This document shows positions 3,720-5,164 of a stretch of 5,164 bases of DNA, piece by piece. The notes beneath the pieces were generated by a model. That model was not told where the DNA came from. It ran no database searches and was given only the letters and a program-made list of their open reading frames with translations. The position numbers and the translations under genes were made by a program. Where the stretch lies: assembly GCA_023458615.1 (NCBI GenBank), contig JAEWYV010000090.1, forward strand, positions 1 to 5,164, given 5' to 3'. Origin of the DNA: Bacillota bacterium (GTDB lineage: Bacteria > Bacillota > Clostridia > Christensenellales > CAG-138). How positions within the stretch are numbered: the first letter of the stretch is position 1; each line of letters begins with the position of its first letter.

Positions 3720-5164
3720 ATGAAGAAGAGCGGGCGCATGCTTCTTACACTTGTAATACCCTTGTTTTTAATTTTGGTCACTTTGACTTCGCTATTTCTC
3801 TATACTTCTCAGTCGGAGAAGCATTATAAGCGGCTGACGGGAGAACTCCTGCTGGCTGCCGCAACGGAACAAAAGGATCTTTTTTCGGTGAAACTGCAAG
3901 GCGAGATTTCGCTGCTCAACGTACTTGCAACTTCTCTTCCCGTCAGCGATCGGATGCAATCGGATCAAGTGCTGGAGGCTTTGTCGGCGGCAACGAATGC
4001 ATCCGACTTTCGGAATATTATTGTAACCGATACAAGCGGACGTGGCGTAGCAAACGATGGACAGGAGCTCAATCTACAGGATCGCAACTACTTTGAGCAG
4101 GCGTTGAGCGGAGAATGTGCGATGGAATACATCGCAAAAACGCGGCTGACAGACGACGAAGCAGCAATCGCAATCGCGGTTCCGATCATCGCAAAGGCGC
4201 AAGTGGTCGGTACGGTGGTTGGCGTATTGGAAGAGAGCGCACTGCGCGAGATGTTTCGGGAAAATGCCTATCGCCAAAGCGAAACGTTTGTCTGCAATCA
4301 GTCGGGGGATATCATCGTTTTTTCCGATCAGTTGGTTCAACTGGAATCGCACGACAATTTTTTCTCCATTTTACGCGCATCGGAATCGGCCGATATGAAG
4401 AATAGAGACGAGATTATTCAGCAGATACAATCCGGCACGTCCGAATTTCATAGGATCGAGACGATGGATGGATGCTGGTATATTGCCTATGTTCCAGCGG
4501 ATTATAACGAATGGATGATTGTGCGGACGATTCCGGCAAGCGTTGTAGATCGCACGATTGCGCAGGAAAAGACCCCGGGCTATGTGGTGGTCGGTATAAC
4601 GATGATCAGCGCTGTTGCTGCAGCGATCCTCATCATCTCCATGTTTAACAGCGCGATTCGCAAATCCCGCCGGGAGCGGGAGCGCCTGCTCAACGTGGAG
4701 GAGGAGTACCGAATTTCCGCTAAACAAAGCGGGGTGCTGATCATTCGCGTGAACACCGAAACGGGAAAACTGATCTCCAGCCAAGGCGCAATCGAGCATT
4801 TTCAACTGCCGAGTGCTGAGCCGAATGTTCCGATTTGTCATGTGTTTCAATCGCTGGTGGAGGACGAAAGCCGGGAAGAGCTGGATTCTTTTTGCCAGAG
4901 CATTTTAAAAGGGAACCCCACCGGCAGAACCGAAATCTGTATGCGCAATACCGAGGGTACGTCGCGTTGGTTTGAATTTGAGTTTACAACCATTGGTGAC
5001 GGCGGTGGCAACAGCGCGCAGGCGATTATCACCATACATGATTTCACCTTGCAACGGGAACGAATCGCCGCCTATCGCCGCTGGCAGAATCTGCTGGCGG
5101 ACTCCGTAGGGGTTAGTGCAGCCCTGATGGAGATCAATGTTTCCAGTGGCATATGTGAACGGGC
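3720..5164 (+). CDS. Membrane-anchored dCache/PAS sensor protein, 3' end outside the window
   Basis: The frame is open for 481 codons with no stop before the window ends. The ATG at 3720 has GGGGG (3708-3712) 7 bases upstream; ATG 3738 is a weaker alternative. Residues about 8-29 form a first membrane span. Residues about 35-285 are an extracellular double-Cache sensor, marked by the NLQDRNYFEQALSGE motif (DRNYF at 121-125) and a second lobe ending near WMIVRTIP. A second span covers about 287-309. A basic/acidic coiled linker (RKSRRERERLLNVEEEYR) leads to a PAS-like domain at about 330-445, ending WFEFEF...AIITIHDFTLQRE. A second PAS-like repeat seems to begin near 455. dCache domains bind small extracellular ligands. 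The output domain is not in the window; GGDEF, EAL, histidine kinase or a mix are all possible. The riboswitch-like leader favours c-di-GMP turnover, by inference only. Confidence 0.85.
   Translation, partial: MKKSGRMLLTLVIPLFLILVTLTSLFLYTSQSEKHYKRLTGELLLAAATEQKDLFSVKLQGEISLLNVLATSLPVSDRMQSDQVLEALSAATNASDFRNIIVTDTSGRGVANDGQELNLQDRNYFEQALSGECAMEYIAKTRLTDDEAAIAIAVPIIAKAQVVGTVVGVLEESALREMFRENAYRQSETFVCNQSGDIIVFSDQLVQLESHDNFFSILRASESADMKNRDEIIQQIQSGTSEFHRIETMDGCWYIAYVPADYNEWMIVRTIPASVVDRTIAQEKTPGYVVVGITMISAVAAAILIISMFNSAIRKSRRERERLLNVEEEYRISAKQSGVLIIRVNTETGKLISSQGAIEHFQLPSAEPNVPICHVFQSLVEDESREELDSFCQSILKGNPTGRTEICMRNTEGTSRWFEFEFTTIGDGGGNSAQAIITIHDFTLQRERIAAYRRWQNLLADSVGVSAALMEINVSSGICER

Noticed and set aside
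3626..3829. 67-codon plus-strand frame starting in the riboswitch-like leader
   Set aside because: It overlaps the aptamer candidate and the start of the sensor gene in another frame, with no Shine-Dalgarno before its ATG.
4371..4850. 159-codon minus-strand frame within the sensor gene
   Set aside because: It is antisense to the continuous dCache/PAS frame and has no recognisable domain.

Overview
The window reads as chromosomal DNA of a low-to-moderate GC Gram-positive, most likely a Clostridia-type Bacillota. The signs are strong purine-rich Shine-Dalgarno sequences, near-consensus SigA promoters (three with TTGNNN, a 17-bp spacer and TATAAT), GC-rich stem/U-tract terminators, a PrsA-like lipoprotein foldase, and a TTG start. 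All genes found lie on the + strand. I saw no mobile element, CRISPR array, tRNA or rRNA.

Layout. Bases 1-74 hold nothing I recognise. A strong promoter (75-103) and a short leader hairpin precede rpsU (ribosomal protein bS21, 158-328), which has its own terminator (364-394). A gap of about 180 bases with a possible extended -10 promoter leads to nrdR (576-1034), the ribonucleotide reductase repressor. Three adjacent hairpins follow, the last terminator-like, ending only a few bases before the Shine-Dalgarno of pgeF/yfiH (TTG start, 1144-2025). A full-consensus promoter (2104-2132) drives a PrsA-like foldase lipoprotein (2206-3330) and, 12 bases later, a 29-residue single-span membrane peptide (3343-3432). 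A strong terminator (3447-3481) closes this two-gene unit.

A third near-consensus promoter (3542-3570) starts a leader of about 143 nt. Its 3603-3700 segment resembles a class II cyclic di-GMP riboswitch aptamer. The leader ends at a membrane-anchored dCache/PAS sensor gene that starts at 3720 and runs open off the end of the window. Its output domain is beyond the window. A c-di-GMP aptamer in front of such a sensor would fit a diguanylate cyclase or phosphodiesterase under feedback control, but that is inference.

The genes do not form one pathway. They are housekeeping units (translation, dNTP control, nucleoside/peptidoglycan editing, extracytoplasmic folding) next to a signalling gene. 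The least ordinary parts are the riboswitch-like leader, the unrecognised 29-aa peptide, the Gln in place of the usual parvulin His, and the hairpin cluster between nrdR and pgeF.
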